In this document: in pieces, positions 6,486-14,120 of the stretch | How positions within the stretch are numbered: the first letter of the stretch is position 1 | Layout: every line of letters begins with the position of its first letter | Assembly: GCA_045601465.1 (NCBI GenBank) | Contig: JAZRZU010000018.1 | Coordinates: forward strand, 1-20,056 | Source of the DNA: RGIG3009 sp045601465 | GTDB lineage: Bacteria; Bacillota; Clostridia; Oscillospirales; Acutalibacteraceae | DNA length: 20,056 bases | Direction of reading: 5' to 3' | The notes under the pieces: model-generated | Databases searched by the model: none | What the model was told of the DNA's origin: nothing | Seen by the model: the letters and a program-made list of their open reading frames with translations, nothing else | Program-made: the position numbers and the translations under genes

Positions 6486-7592
6486 TTGCTCGGGCTATAC
6501 CTACATATCCCATTTTGTATGTCCAAATGCCCATACTGCGATTTTTATTCATTGGTAGGATGTGGCGATGATGAAAAAAATCGCTATCTTACGACGCTGA
6601 CCGCTATGCTATACAAATGGGCAGAAACGCTAAATATGCCCGCCGATACAATCTATCTCGGCGGCGGTACCCCCACGCTGCTCGGTGCAAAACGATTGGA
6701 ACAGTTAATCACCAATGCACGCACCGCCTTTTGCGTTCCTGACCATGCCGAGATCACTTTGGAGGCTAATCCGGGCGATGACCTTCATGAGGTGTTGTCT
6801 GCCTTTCGTTTTGTCGGCGGTAATCGTCTGTCACTCGGTGTCCAAGCCGTTGACGATGAAAAACTGCAACTGCTCGGCAGACGGCACAGCGTTCAACAGG
6901 CGGAGCAGACGGCACGGCTTGCGCATCGTCTGGGACTGGATAATCTGTCATTCGACCTGATGCTCGCCACGTCCGAGCAGACTATTTCCGACGTACAACA
7001 AGCAGCACGGCGCTTTGCTGACTGGGGTGCTACACATATATCGGCATACTTATTAAAAATCGAACCCAACACACCCTATGCGCTGTCTTGCCCGCCTTTA
7101 CCAGACGACGACCAAGCCGCCACACTCTATTTGGAAGCGGTACAAAGCTTTGCCAAACACGGTTACGCACAATATGAAATTTCAAATTTTGCAAAGCCCG
7201 GGTATGAAAGCCGTCATAACCTCAAATACTGGAACAGCGACCCGTATATTGGTATTGGGCCTTCTGCCCATTCGTTTGTTGATGGACGGCGTTTTTTCTA
7301 TCCACGCTCTCTATCCGCCTTTTACGATGGCCAAGACCCGCTTGCCGAAACCACCTCCGACATCGACATTCCGGAAAATTCTCCTGCCGAATATGCGATG
7401 CTGCGCTTACGGCTGACAGAAGGCTTAACCGAACACGGATTTTTCTCTCGTTTCGGGCAACCCATCCCTACGGAATGGCGAAAACGAGCCGCCCGGATAC
7501 CACCCCATCTGTTGATTGCGGATGAGAAAGGCATGCGGCTGACAGCTGCCGGTTTTTTAGTGTCTGACGTGATTCTATCCCGTCTTTTGTAA
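6486..7592 (+). CDS. hemW: HemW-type radical SAM protein (heme chaperone)
   Basis: A 368-residue radical SAM protein with the 4Fe-4S cluster motif at Cys11, Cys15 and Cys18 (HIPFCMSKCPYCDF) and GGGTP at 59-63. Phe follows where oxygen-independent coproporphyrinogen oxidase HemN has a further Cys, so this is HemW, which binds heme and is thought to deliver it to respiratory enzymes, rather than HemN. Often mis-annotated as a coproporphyrinogen III oxidase. The start is unusual: no ATG or GTG fits, and AGGAGG (6473-6478) sits 7 nt before TTG 6486, giving a conventional N-terminus (LGLYLHIPFC). The site follows the lysC terminator by 8 nt, which leaves little room for a normal promoter. It is followed by the dapA promoter region. 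Confidence 0.93.
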   Translation: MLGLYLHIPFCMSKCPYCDFYSLVGCGDDEKNRYLTTLTAMLYKWAETLNMPADTIYLGGGTPTLLGAKRLEQLITNARTAFCVPDHAEITLEANPGDDLHEVLSAFRFVGGNRLSLGVQAVDDEKLQLLGRRHSVQQAEQTARLAHRLGLDNLSFDLMLATSEQTISDVQQAARRFADWGATHISAYLLKIEPNTPYALSCPPLPDDDQAATLYLEAVQSFAKHGYAQYEISNFAKPGYESRHNLKYWNSDPYIGIGPSAHSFVDGRRFFYPRSLSAFYDGQDPLAETTSDIDIPENSPAEYAMLRLRLTEGLTEHGFFSRFGQPIPTEWRKRAARIPPHLLIADEKGMRLTAAGFLVSDVILSRLL

Positions 7593-7655
7593 TAAAACCC
7601 CGCTTACAGCCCAATGCCGTTGCCGCTTGTCGGCTTCAAAAAATCAGCAAAATGC

Positions 7656-7684
7656 TTGACAAGGTAAAAAAAACATGATAGTAT
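7656..7684 (+). promoter_or_regulatory. Sigma-A-type promoter of dapA-ddh-lysA
   Basis: Consensus TTGACA (7656-7661), a 17-nt spacer and TAGTAT (7679-7684). The expected transcript start, near 7691, is the first base of the riboswitch P1 region. Confidence 0.85.
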
Positions 7685-7691
7685 CATGATA

Positions 7692-7854
7692 CCGATAGAG
7701 GTGCATCGCATCAAAAGTACCTACCACGAAACAGCCTGCCAAAGGTATGATAGGGAAAGGGGTGCGTTGCCGAAGGTGGAGTGTGGCATCCTCCATTCTG
7801 GCAACCGGAACGAATACTCCTGTTGCTGTCGCAGAAATGCGGAGCGCTATCCGG
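7692..7854 (+). promoter_or_regulatory. Lysine riboswitch (L-box) aptamer
   Basis: The leader carries the conserved L-box blocks in order: GATAGAGGTGC (7694-7704), AAAAGTA (7713-7719), GGGAAAGGGGTGCG with GTTGCCGAAG (about 7752-7775), and GGAGCGCTATCC (7841-7852). Closing helix P1 pairs GATAG (7694-7698) with CTATC (7847-7851). L-boxes bind L-lysine and usually turn off lysine synthesis or transport genes. Its position between a strong promoter and dapA, with a terminator just downstream, fits transcription attenuation of the lysine branch. Confidence 0.93.
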
Positions 7855-7905
7855 CAAAAAGTATACTCCCCCTATCTTGTTTTATCGAGTTGGGTGTTTT
7901 TTGCA

Positions 7906-7937
7906 GGATGGTTGCTGTTCGGCTAACCATCTTTTTT
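7906..7937 (+). terminator. Riboswitch-controlled attenuator terminator
   Basis: GATGGTT (7907-7913) pairs with AACCATC (7925-7931) around a short loop with an inner GC/GC, followed by six Ts (7932-7937). The 5' arm GGATGG (7906-7911) can instead pair with CTATCC (7847-7852), the 3' strand of aptamer helix P1. This gives a simple antiterminator: without lysine P1 opens and the terminator is blocked; with lysine P1 forms and transcription stops before dapA. Confidence 0.85.
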
Positions 7938-7959
7938 ACGTTAAAGGAGTTAAGACACC

Positions 7960-8847
7960 ATGAAAAACACAATTTTTACCGGTGCGGCAACCGCCATTGT
8001 TACACCATTTGTCAACGGAGAAGTAGACTTTGTTCAATTTGGCAAACATATCGACTGGCAAATTGAACAGGGCATCGATGCCATCGTAGTCGCCGGCACG
8101 ACCGGTGAAGCCTCGACGTTGACCGACGAGGAGCACAAAGAGGTCATTCGGTATTGCGTGGAACGTGTCGGCGGCCGTGTCCCGGTCATTGCCGGTACCG
8201 GCTCCAATGACACCGCTTATGCCATCGCCCTGTCGCAGTATGCTTGCGAGGTGGGTGTGGATGCCCTGCTTCTGATCACACCGTACTATAATAAGGCCAC
8301 GCAAAAAGGGATGATCCAGTCTTTTCGCATGATCGCAGACGCTGCGACCAAGCCGTGTATCTTATATAACGTACCCAGTCGCACAGGCTGCAACCTGTTG
8401 CCCGAATCGGTAGCAGAACTTGCCAAACATCCCAACATCGTCGCCGTTAAAGAAGCTTGCGGTAACATTTCGCAAGTCGCCAAATTATTGGCTTTGTGCG
8501 GCGATGAGATCGATGTGTATTCCGGCAACGACGACCAGATCGTACCTATCCTCTCACTCGGAGGAAAAGGCGTGATCTCGGTATTGTCTAATATTCTGCC
8601 GGCTGAAACCGCTAAAATGTGCGAATTATACCGCAACGGTCGGGTGGAAGAGTCTGCCGCACTTCAACTTCGGTATTTGGATTTAATCGACGCTTTGTTC
8701 TGTGAAGTCAATCCCATTCCGGCAAAAGCCGCTGTTTCAGCAATGGGATTCTGCGAAAACTCGCTGCGTTTACCGCTGACTCCGATGGAATCGGCACATG
8801 AAGAAACCCTGCTTTCACTCATGCGCAAGCACCAGATTATTCAATAA
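7960..8847 (+). CDS. dapA: 4-hydroxy-tetrahydrodipicolinate synthase
   Basis: A 295-residue TIM-barrel lyase that condenses aspartate semialdehyde with pyruvate, the first committed step to diaminopimelate and lysine. Visible residues: GTTGE with Thr47/Thr48, ITPYYNK (Tyr109), YNVPSRTG (Tyr136, Arg141) and the Schiff-base Lys164 in VAVKEACGN. Length equals the family norm. The ATG follows GGAG (7946-7949) with a slightly long 10-nt spacing. It is the first gene of dapA-ddh-lysA, under the lysine riboswitch. Confidence 0.97.
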   Translation: MKNTIFTGAATAIVTPFVNGEVDFVQFGKHIDWQIEQGIDAIVVAGTTGEASTLTDEEHKEVIRYCVERVGGRVPVIAGTGSNDTAYAIALSQYACEVGVDALLLITPYYNKATQKGMIQSFRMIADAATKPCILYNVPSRTGCNLLPESVAELAKHPNIVAVKEACGNISQVAKLLALCGDEIDVYSGNDDQIVPILSLGGKGVISVLSNILPAETAKMCELYRNGRVEESAALQLRYLDLIDALFCEVNPIPAKAAVSAMGFCENSLRLPLTPMESAHEETLLSLMRKHQIIQ

Positions 8848-8860
8848 GGGGGTTCTCACC

Positions 8861-9838
8861 ATGAAACTCGCCATTTACGGATACGGCAATCTCGGAAAAG
8901 GGGTGGAATGTGCGGCTCAGCAAAATCCGGACATGACGCTCGTGGGTGTTTTCACACGGCGTGACCCCGCAACGGTCAAAACGCTCTTTGACACGCCTGT
9001 GTATGCCGCTGATGACCTATTGCAATACAAACATGAGATCGATGTATTGATTCTCTGTGGCGGCAGTGCTACCGACCTACCGGAAATGACCCCGTCGCTG
9101 GCGCAACATTTCCACGTAGTGGATAGCTTTGACACGCACGCCACCATTCCCACCCATTTTGAAAACACGGATAAAGCCGCTGCCGCCGCCGGCAAAGTAG
9201 CGCTCATTTCCTGCGGTTGGGATCCCGGTCTTTTCTCGCTCAATCGTGTGTATGCGAGTGCCGTTTTGCCCGAAGGACGTGACTATACGTTCTGGGGGCG
9301 AGGCGTCAGCCAAGGGCATTCGGATGCCATTCGCCGAATCGACGGTGTGCTGGATGCCCGTCAATATACCATCCCGGTAGAGGAAAATTTAACGAAAGTT
9401 CGAAACGGTGAAACGCCCGAACTCACCGTGCGTCAAAAACACCGTCGGGATTGTTATGTAGTAGTCGAAGCCGGCGCCGATACAGCGGCTATTGAACGTC
9501 AAATCAAGGAAATGCCACATTATTTTGCCGACTATGACACCACCGTCACTTTCATTACCCAAGAAGAACTGAATCGTGACCACAGTGGGATCCCTCATGG
9601 CGGGTTTGTCATCCGCACCGGCAAAACCGGCGTTGGCGCTTCTCACAACCACACCATCGAATATCGGCTGTCGTTAGACTCCAACCCGGAATTTACAGCC
9701 AGCGTTTTGGTTGCCTATGCCCGTGCCGTATATCGTATGGCACAGCGTGGAGTCACCGGTTGTAAAACCGTACTGGACATTGCGCCTGCTGACTTATCCC
9801 CTCTTTCACCCGAACAACTAAGGGCCACTATACTGTAA
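8861..9838 (+). CDS. ddh: meso-Diaminopimelate D-dehydrogenase
   Basis: A 325-residue NADPH enzyme that makes meso-diaminopimelate from tetrahydrodipicolinate in one reductive amination, bypassing the succinyl, acetyl or DapL routes. Rossmann motif GYGNLGKG (7-14), VDSFDTHATIP and SCGWDPGLFSLNR, both characteristic of Ddh, and near-identical length to Corynebacterium Ddh (about 320). I chose ATG 8861 because GGGGG lies 6-13 nt upstream; an in-frame extension to 8798 runs inside dapA. It starts 13 nt after dapA and ends 14 nt before lysA, so one transcript is likely. Ddh supplies both lysine and the meso-DAP of peptidoglycan. Confidence 0.95.
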   Translation: MKLAIYGYGNLGKGVECAAQQNPDMTLVGVFTRRDPATVKTLFDTPVYAADDLLQYKHEIDVLILCGGSATDLPEMTPSLAQHFHVVDSFDTHATIPTHFENTDKAAAAAGKVALISCGWDPGLFSLNRVYASAVLPEGRDYTFWGRGVSQGHSDAIRRIDGVLDARQYTIPVEENLTKVRNGETPELTVRQKHRRDCYVVVEAGADTAAIERQIKEMPHYFADYDTTVTFITQEELNRDHSGIPHGGFVIRTGKTGVGASHNHTIEYRLSLDSNPEFTASVLVAYARAVYRMAQRGVTGCKTVLDIAPADLSPLSPEQLRATIL

Positions 9839-9852
9839 TAGGACTGTCTATC

Positions 9853-11172
9853 ATGGAAATGCTAAACGAAAATCTTTTATGTGAAAATATTGCCGTATCA
9901 AATTGCGGCCACTTGACCTTTGGCGGCATGGATACCGTTACGCTTGCGGAACAATACGGCACCCCTCTCTACTTAATGGACGAGGACCACATTCGTGGGC
10001 GTTGCCGTCAGTACCGAGAAGCTGTCAATACCGCTTTTGGGCAAAATGCGCACGTTTTGTATGCTTCAAAAGCCGCTTCTTTCAAGCGTATTTACGAGAT
10101 CATGAAAGAAGAACAGATGGGTATTGATATCGTATCGATTGGGGAGATGTATACAGCGCTCAAAGCAGGCTATCCCTTATCAAACGCTTATTTTCATTCC
10201 AGTAACAAGACCGATGCGGATATCACCTTTGCCATCGAAAACGGTGTCGGTTACTTTGTGGCAGATAGCGAAGATGAGTTGTTGGCCATCGACCAAGAAG
10301 CCCAAAAGCATCGTATTTGCCAACCGATTTTACTGCGCATCACCCCCGGCATTGACCCCCATACGTTTGCACAGGTCGCCACCGGAAAGATCGATTCCAA
10401 GTTCGGCTTCGGGATTGAAACAGGTGCAGCAGAAGCAGCCATACAAAAAGCCTTGTCATTACCGCATCTGCGTCTGGTGGGCTTACATTGTCATGTTGGG
10501 TCACAGGTATTTGATTCATCGGTCTTTCTGCAAACAGCGGATGTCATGCTGGACTTTATGGCAGCCATGCATACCCGTCTGGGTCTTACTTGCGAGCAGT
10601 TGGGACTCGGCGGTGGGTTCGGCGTACGCTATCTGCCGAACGACCCTACCTTGGATATCTCCGGCTGCATTGCTGAAATCGGTGCGTTTATGAAGCAAAA
10701 GGCGGCAACGCTCAATATGACGTTGCCCCACATCTTTTTTGAACCGGGACGCAGTATTGTAGCGGATGCCGGCATGACGTTATATACGGTCGGTAGCGTA
10801 AAATGCATTCCCGATTTTGTCAACTACGTGTCGGTCGACGGCGGCATGACGGATAATCCTCGGTACGCCTTGTATAAAGCACCCTACACGCTGTTACAAG
10901 CAAATGCAATGAATACGCCGCACGATATGACTGCTACCGTGGTAGGACGGTGTTGTGAAAGCGGCGATATTGTACAACCGAATGTAAAGCTTCCGTCCTC
11001 GATTCGCCGTGGCGATACGGTTGCCGTTTTGACTACCGGCGCGTATCATTACTCCATGGCATCCAACTATAATCGCCTTCCCCGCCCCCCGATCGTGATG
11101 TTGCAAAACGGCAGATCCTACGTTGCCGTGCGTCGTGAAACATTAGACGATTTGATAGCGTGTGACCAATAA
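9853..11172 (+). CDS. lysA: Diaminopimelate decarboxylase
   Basis: A 439-residue PLP fold-III decarboxylase that converts meso-diaminopimelate to L-lysine. PLP lysine Lys73 in YASKA, HVGSQ at 214-218, the phosphate-binding LGGGFG loop, FEPGRS (296-301) and the substrate-binding CCESGD motif with Cys367/Cys368. Length is in the usual range (about 410-440). The ribosome binding site AGGA is weak and 10 nt upstream of ATG 9853; a second in-frame ATG at 9859 is possible. It is the last gene of the riboswitch-controlled operon and is closed by a strong terminator. Confidence 0.97.
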   Translation: MEMLNENLLCENIAVSNCGHLTFGGMDTVTLAEQYGTPLYLMDEDHIRGRCRQYREAVNTAFGQNAHVLYASKAASFKRIYEIMKEEQMGIDIVSIGEMYTALKAGYPLSNAYFHSSNKTDADITFAIENGVGYFVADSEDELLAIDQEAQKHRICQPILLRITPGIDPHTFAQVATGKIDSKFGFGIETGAAEAAIQKALSLPHLRLVGLHCHVGSQVFDSSVFLQTADVMLDFMAAMHTRLGLTCEQLGLGGGFGVRYLPNDPTLDISGCIAEIGAFMKQKAATLNMTLPHIFFEPGRSIVADAGMTLYTVGSVKCIPDFVNYVSVDGGMTDNPRYALYKAPYTLLQANAMNTPHDMTATVVGRCCESGDIVQPNVKLPSSIRRGDTVAVLTTGAYHYSMASNYNRLPRPPIVMLQNGRSYVAVRRETLDDLIACDQ

Positions 11173-11217
11173 AAAGTACGGCGTTGCAGGTTTCAGCCTG
11201 CAACGCCGTACTTTTTT
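11171..11217. terminator. Bidirectional terminator between lysA and the CofE-like gene
   Basis: A 15-bp perfect stem (11176-11190 with 11197-11211), 6-nt loop, flanked by five As and six Ts. It begins at the lysA stop and ends 7 nt before the stop of the convergent minus-strand gene. The A/T flanks serve both strands. Confidence 0.95.
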
Positions 11218-11224
11218 GTTATAA

Positions 11225-12421
11225 TCAGGTCGTATAGTTATCAAAATATCCCTGTACCAAAACCACCGGTGTTCCTTTGTCACCCGAACCACTCGTCAAA
11301 TCACACAAAGAACCGATAAGATCGGTTAGCTGACGGGGGGTGGTACCCTGAGATGCCATGTTCCCCACTAAATTGCCGTCTTTTTCCCGAATACTCTTGG
11401 AAATGGCTTCTTTGAGCGCTTCACCGGACAGGTTTTTATAATCGTTATCCGCTAAATATTTGAGTTTTAATTCATTCGGTGTACCCACCAGTCCGTCGGT
11501 AAAGGCAGGCGAAACAACCGGGTCTGCCAATTCCCAAATCTTACCTTGCGGGTCTTTGAAGGCGCCGTCACCGTACACCATAACTTCGACGTGCTTACCG
11601 GTAGCCTTTGCAATACGTGCTTGGATATCCAGCACCAATTCTTTGCACTCCCGAGGGAATAATTTGACCGTTTCCTCGGTAGACTTATTAGAACCGAGCA
11701 AACCATATTTTTCGTTACAACCGCTTCCGTTTACGGGAGCATTGAGAATCTCATCCAATCCGCAAACAACCTTGGCACCGGCTGCTTTTAAAATGCGTTT
11801 TGTACGGGCTCTGGTATGAATATCACAGGTGAGTACACAATCGGTGTAATCAAGAATGGCTTTTGCTTGGTTGGCAAATACGATCTCCACCTCAGCACCG
11901 CACTCACGCACCAAATCACCGTAATACTCGACGTAATCGACACCGGTGAACTCGTGTTTGTTGACACCAAATAACTCCCGATATTTTTCCAAAGTGAGAA
12001 CATCGGAATACGGATTTACACCGACTTCATCGATTTTATCCAGGCTGATCAACTCATTACCCACTTCATCAGACGGATAGCTGAGCATCAGCACAACCTT
12101 CTTAGCGCCCTTTGCAATACCACGCAAGCAGATCGCAAAACGGTTACGTGATAAGATGGGAAAAATAACACCGATGGTGCCACCGCCCAGTTTCGCACGC
12201 ACATCCTCGGCAATGGCATCGACCGAAGCGTAATTGCCTTGCGCACGTGCCACGATGGACTCGGTAATGGAAATGACATCACGCTCACGAATTTCAAAGC
12301 CCTCAGACTCTGCCGCCATGAGAACGCTGTCTGCTACAATAGCCGCCAGATCGTCGCCTTGCCGAATGATCGGGCAACGAATCCCACGAGATACCGTACC
12401 AACTCTTCTTTCCTTTTCCAT
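11225..12421 (-). CDS. CofE-like (coenzyme F420-0:L-glutamate ligase family) protein
   Basis: A 398-residue soluble protein. The N-terminal part (about 10-110) resembles F420-0:glutamate ligase CofE: IRCPIIRQGDDL, then DVISITESIVARAQGN, and GGGTIGVIFPILSRNRF. The rest (about 120-398) has VCGLDEILNAPVNGSGCNEK, a VMVYGDGAFKDP segment and a Gly/Ser-rich C-terminus. True CofE is about 250 residues, so this is a longer family. No F420 synthesis gene is in the window, so F420 glutamylation is not supported; a glutamate or amino-acid ligase on another substrate is a guess. The start has AGAGGA about 7 nt upstream and a good divergent promoter. It is a single gene. Confidence 0.75.
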   Translation of the reverse strand: MEKERRVGTVSRGIRCPIIRQGDDLAAIVADSVLMAAESEGFEIRERDVISITESIVARAQGNYASVDAIAEDVRAKLGGGTIGVIFPILSRNRFAICLRGIAKGAKKVVLMLSYPSDEVGNELISLDKIDEVGVNPYSDVLTLEKYRELFGVNKHEFTGVDYVEYYGDLVRECGAEVEIVFANQAKAILDYTDCVLTCDIHTRARTKRILKAAGAKVVCGLDEILNAPVNGSGCNEKYGLLGSNKSTEETVKLFPRECKELVLDIQARIAKATGKHVEVMVYGDGAFKDPQGKIWELADPVVSPAFTDGLVGTPNELKLKYLADNDYKNLSGEALKEAISKSIREKDGNLVGNMASQGTTPRQLTDLIGSLCDLTSGSGDKGTPVVLVQGYFDNYTT

Positions 12422-12463
12422 ACCATTTTCCTCTTCCCTATTCGAAATTCTTAACCGCTATTT

Positions 12464-12492
12464 ACTATACCTCATTTTTTCCAAAAAATCAA
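12464..12492 (-). promoter_or_regulatory. Sigma-A-type promoter of the CofE-like gene
   Basis: Read on the minus strand: TTGATT (12492-12487), a 17-nt spacer and TATAGT (12469-12464), about 43 nt upstream of the start codon. It is divergent from the azlC promoter 40 nt away. Confidence 0.7.
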
Positions 12493-12531
12493 GAAAAACA
12501 ATGTTCATCCACCAAATTTTTTAATGTTTTC

Positions 12532-12560
12532 TTGCGAACCTTTTTCTGCTGTGTTATACT
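12532..12560 (+). promoter_or_regulatory. Sigma-A-type promoter of azlCD
   Basis: TTGCGA (12532-12537), a 17-nt spacer and TATACT (12555-12560), 34 nt upstream of the azlC GTG start. Confidence 0.7.
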
Positions 12561-12594
12561 GGGTACTATCTTCAAAGAAACGCAGGGATAAATT

Positions 12595-13338
12595 GTGAAC
12601 AACAACCACTATTCCATCACGCTTCCACACCATCGGGCGGCTTTAAAAGACGGCTTGCGAGACGGTATTCCGGTTGGTCTGGGCTATTTTGCGGTGTCCT
12701 TTTCGTTAGGTGTCGCCGTACGCAGCGCAGGGCTTAGCTGGTTTCAAGGCTTTTTGGCAAGCCTGTTATGCAACACCTCAACCGGTGAATATGCGGTTTT
12801 CTCCTTGCTGTCTGTCGGCACAACAATGTTGGAAGTGGCATTAGTGACACTGATCATCAACGCACGGTATCTGCTGATGAGCTGTGCGATGAGTCAGCGA
12901 TTGGATCCGCAAATGCCGTTTTGGCATCGCTTTTTCATGGCATACGACCTGTCGGATGAATTATTTGGACTTGCCATCGCTCGGCCGGGCAAACTAAACC
13001 CGTATTACACCTACGGTGCCACCCTGACAGCGGCTCCCGGGTGGGCAATCGGCACAGCGCTCGGCACCATCGCCGGCGGCTCTCTCCCTTCGTTTTTAGT
13101 CAGTGCGCTCAGCGTTGCGTTATACGGGATGTTTTTGGCGGTCATTATCCCACCGGCACGAAAAAACAAAACGATTGTCGGGTTAATTGGCATCTGTTTT
13201 GTCATTAGTTATGCCTCTCGTTATCTGCCGCTTATTCGGGATCTGTCCGACGGTATGCGCATCATCGTACTCACCGTGGTCATCGTCTCGGCAGCCGCCT
13301 TACTCTTTCCCCACAAAGAAGAGGAGGTGGCATCATGA
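12595..13338 (+). CDS. azlC: AzlC-family branched-chain amino acid exporter, large subunit
   Basis: A 247-residue inner-membrane protein with several hydrophobic segments, of the AzlC family, which with AzlD exports branched-chain amino acids and analogues (B. subtilis AzlCD, Corynebacterium BrnFE). Family marks: GLRDGIPVGLGYFAVSFSLG at about 21-40, the INARYLLMS segment near 91, and FFMAYDLSDELF. The start is GTG 12595 with AGGGA upstream and a -10 box at 12555-12560. It overlaps azlD by 4 nt (ATGA), so the two subunits are made together. Confidence 0.93.
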   Translation: MNNNHYSITLPHHRAALKDGLRDGIPVGLGYFAVSFSLGVAVRSAGLSWFQGFLASLLCNTSTGEYAVFSLLSVGTTMLEVALVTLIINARYLLMSCAMSQRLDPQMPFWHRFFMAYDLSDELFGLAIARPGKLNPYYTYGATLTAAPGWAIGTALGTIAGGSLPSFLVSALSVALYGMFLAVIIPPARKNKTIVGLIGICFVISYASRYLPLIRDLSDGMRIIVLTVVIVSAAALLFPHKEEEVAS

Positions 13339-13643
13339 CCGTATACGTATATATCGGCATCATGGCACTGGTCACCTACGCTGTACGTGTTCTGCCAATG
13401 ACCTTAATTCGACGTCCCATTCAGAATACGTTTATTCGCTCATTTTTGTATTACGTGCCGTATGTCACCCTTGCCATCATGACCTTTCCGGCTATCGTCG
13501 AAGCTACCGAAACGCCGCTTGCCGGAGGGGTTGCTTTGCTCATCGGCATTATTTTGGGATGGTTCGGCGCCGATTTGTTTAAAATTGCCATCGCTTGTTG
13601 CGGTGTCGTCTTTGTTACCGAGTGGATACTGAAATTGATATAA
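13335..13643 (+). CDS. azlD: AzlD-family branched-chain amino acid exporter, small subunit
   Basis: A 102-residue protein with three to four hydrophobic helices, the AzlD partner of AzlC. Typical marks are the N-terminal helix followed by YAVRVLPM and the YYVPYVTLAIMTFPAI segment. GAGGAGGTGG just upstream and the ATGA overlap with azlC fix the start and imply coupled translation. Confidence 0.92.
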   Translation: MTVYVYIGIMALVTYAVRVLPMTLIRRPIQNTFIRSFLYYVPYVTLAIMTFPAIVEATETPLAGGVALLIGIILGWFGADLFKIAIACCGVVFVTEWILKLI

Positions 13644-13656
13644 GGAGTCATGATAC

Positions 13657-13956
13657 ATGGTCAAACACGTTATTTTATGGAAATTGAAAGAGATGCCGAC
13701 CGATGAACGCAATGCCGTCAAAGCCAACATGAAACAACATTTGGAAGCGTTGAAAGGAAAGATCCCCGGCTTGTTAGCGATCGAGGTACACATCGCCCCT
13801 TTGGACAGTTCAACAGTCGACGTTATGTTGGACACTACGTTTGAAAACGCTGACGCATTAAAAAACTATGCGTCGCACCCGGATCACGTATTTGTTGCCG
13901 ACACCTATGTCCGTCCGTTTACGGCTGTGCGCAGTTGCATGGACTATGAATGTTAA
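13657..13956 (+). CDS. Dabb (stress-responsive alpha/beta barrel) domain protein
   Basis: A 99-residue cytosolic protein that matches the dimeric ferredoxin-like Dabb domain over its whole length: MVKHVILWKLK at the N-terminus, then DVMLDTTFENADALKNYASH and HPDHVFVADTYVRPF near the C-terminus. Members vary in function and many are uncharacterised; no substrate can be read. AAGGAG (13643-13648) is 8 nt upstream of the ATG. It follows azlD by 13 nt and is probably the third gene of that operon, ended by the terminator at 14029. Confidence 0.85.
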   Translation: MVKHVILWKLKEMPTDERNAVKANMKQHLEALKGKIPGLLAIEVHIAPLDSSTVDVMLDTTFENADALKNYASHPDHVFVADTYVRPFTAVRSCMDYEC

Positions 13957-14028
13957 TCACGCCATACAATCACCGGTTAAATCCGCAAAATGACACATAT
14001 TGGAGCAAAGAGCTTACAAAATCTTGTA

Positions 14029-14057
14029 AAAAAGCAGGGGTTTCCCTTGCTTTTTTC
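14029..14057 (+). terminator. Terminator after azlC-azlD-Dabb
   Basis: A-run and GCAGGG pair with CCC, TTGC and a T-run (14048-14057), with one bulged T and a GTTT loop. A second small hairpin TTACAA-AATC-TTGTAA (14014-14029) precedes it. The valS -35 box begins directly after the T-run. Confidence 0.75.
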
Positions 14058-14086
14058 TTGTGTATAGCGAAAAAGTATGTTATACT
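14058..14086 (+). promoter_or_regulatory. Sigma-A-type promoter of valS
   Basis: TTGTGT (14058-14063), a 17-nt spacer and TATACT (14081-14086), 34 nt upstream of the valS ATG. The leader is too short for a T-box and has none of its conserved blocks. Confidence 0.75.
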
Positions 14087-14120
14087 GCATTTATATATTG
14101 CTTTGTCTGGAGGATATATC

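Noticed and set aside
7686..8066. Open frame of 126 codons across the riboswitch
   Set aside because: It lies over the L-box and the start of dapA, has no ribosome binding site and encodes a Cys/Arg-rich sequence with no family look.
13950..14120. Open frame extending valS upstream by 57 codons
   Set aside because: It overlaps the Dabb gene, crosses the terminator and the valS promoter, and has no ribosome binding site; ATG 14121 has GGAGGA at the right distance and the normal ValS N-terminus.
14087..14120. Possible T-box leader for valS
   Set aside because: The leader is only about 30 nt after the promoter and lacks the T-box sequence blocks and a terminator between promoter and start.
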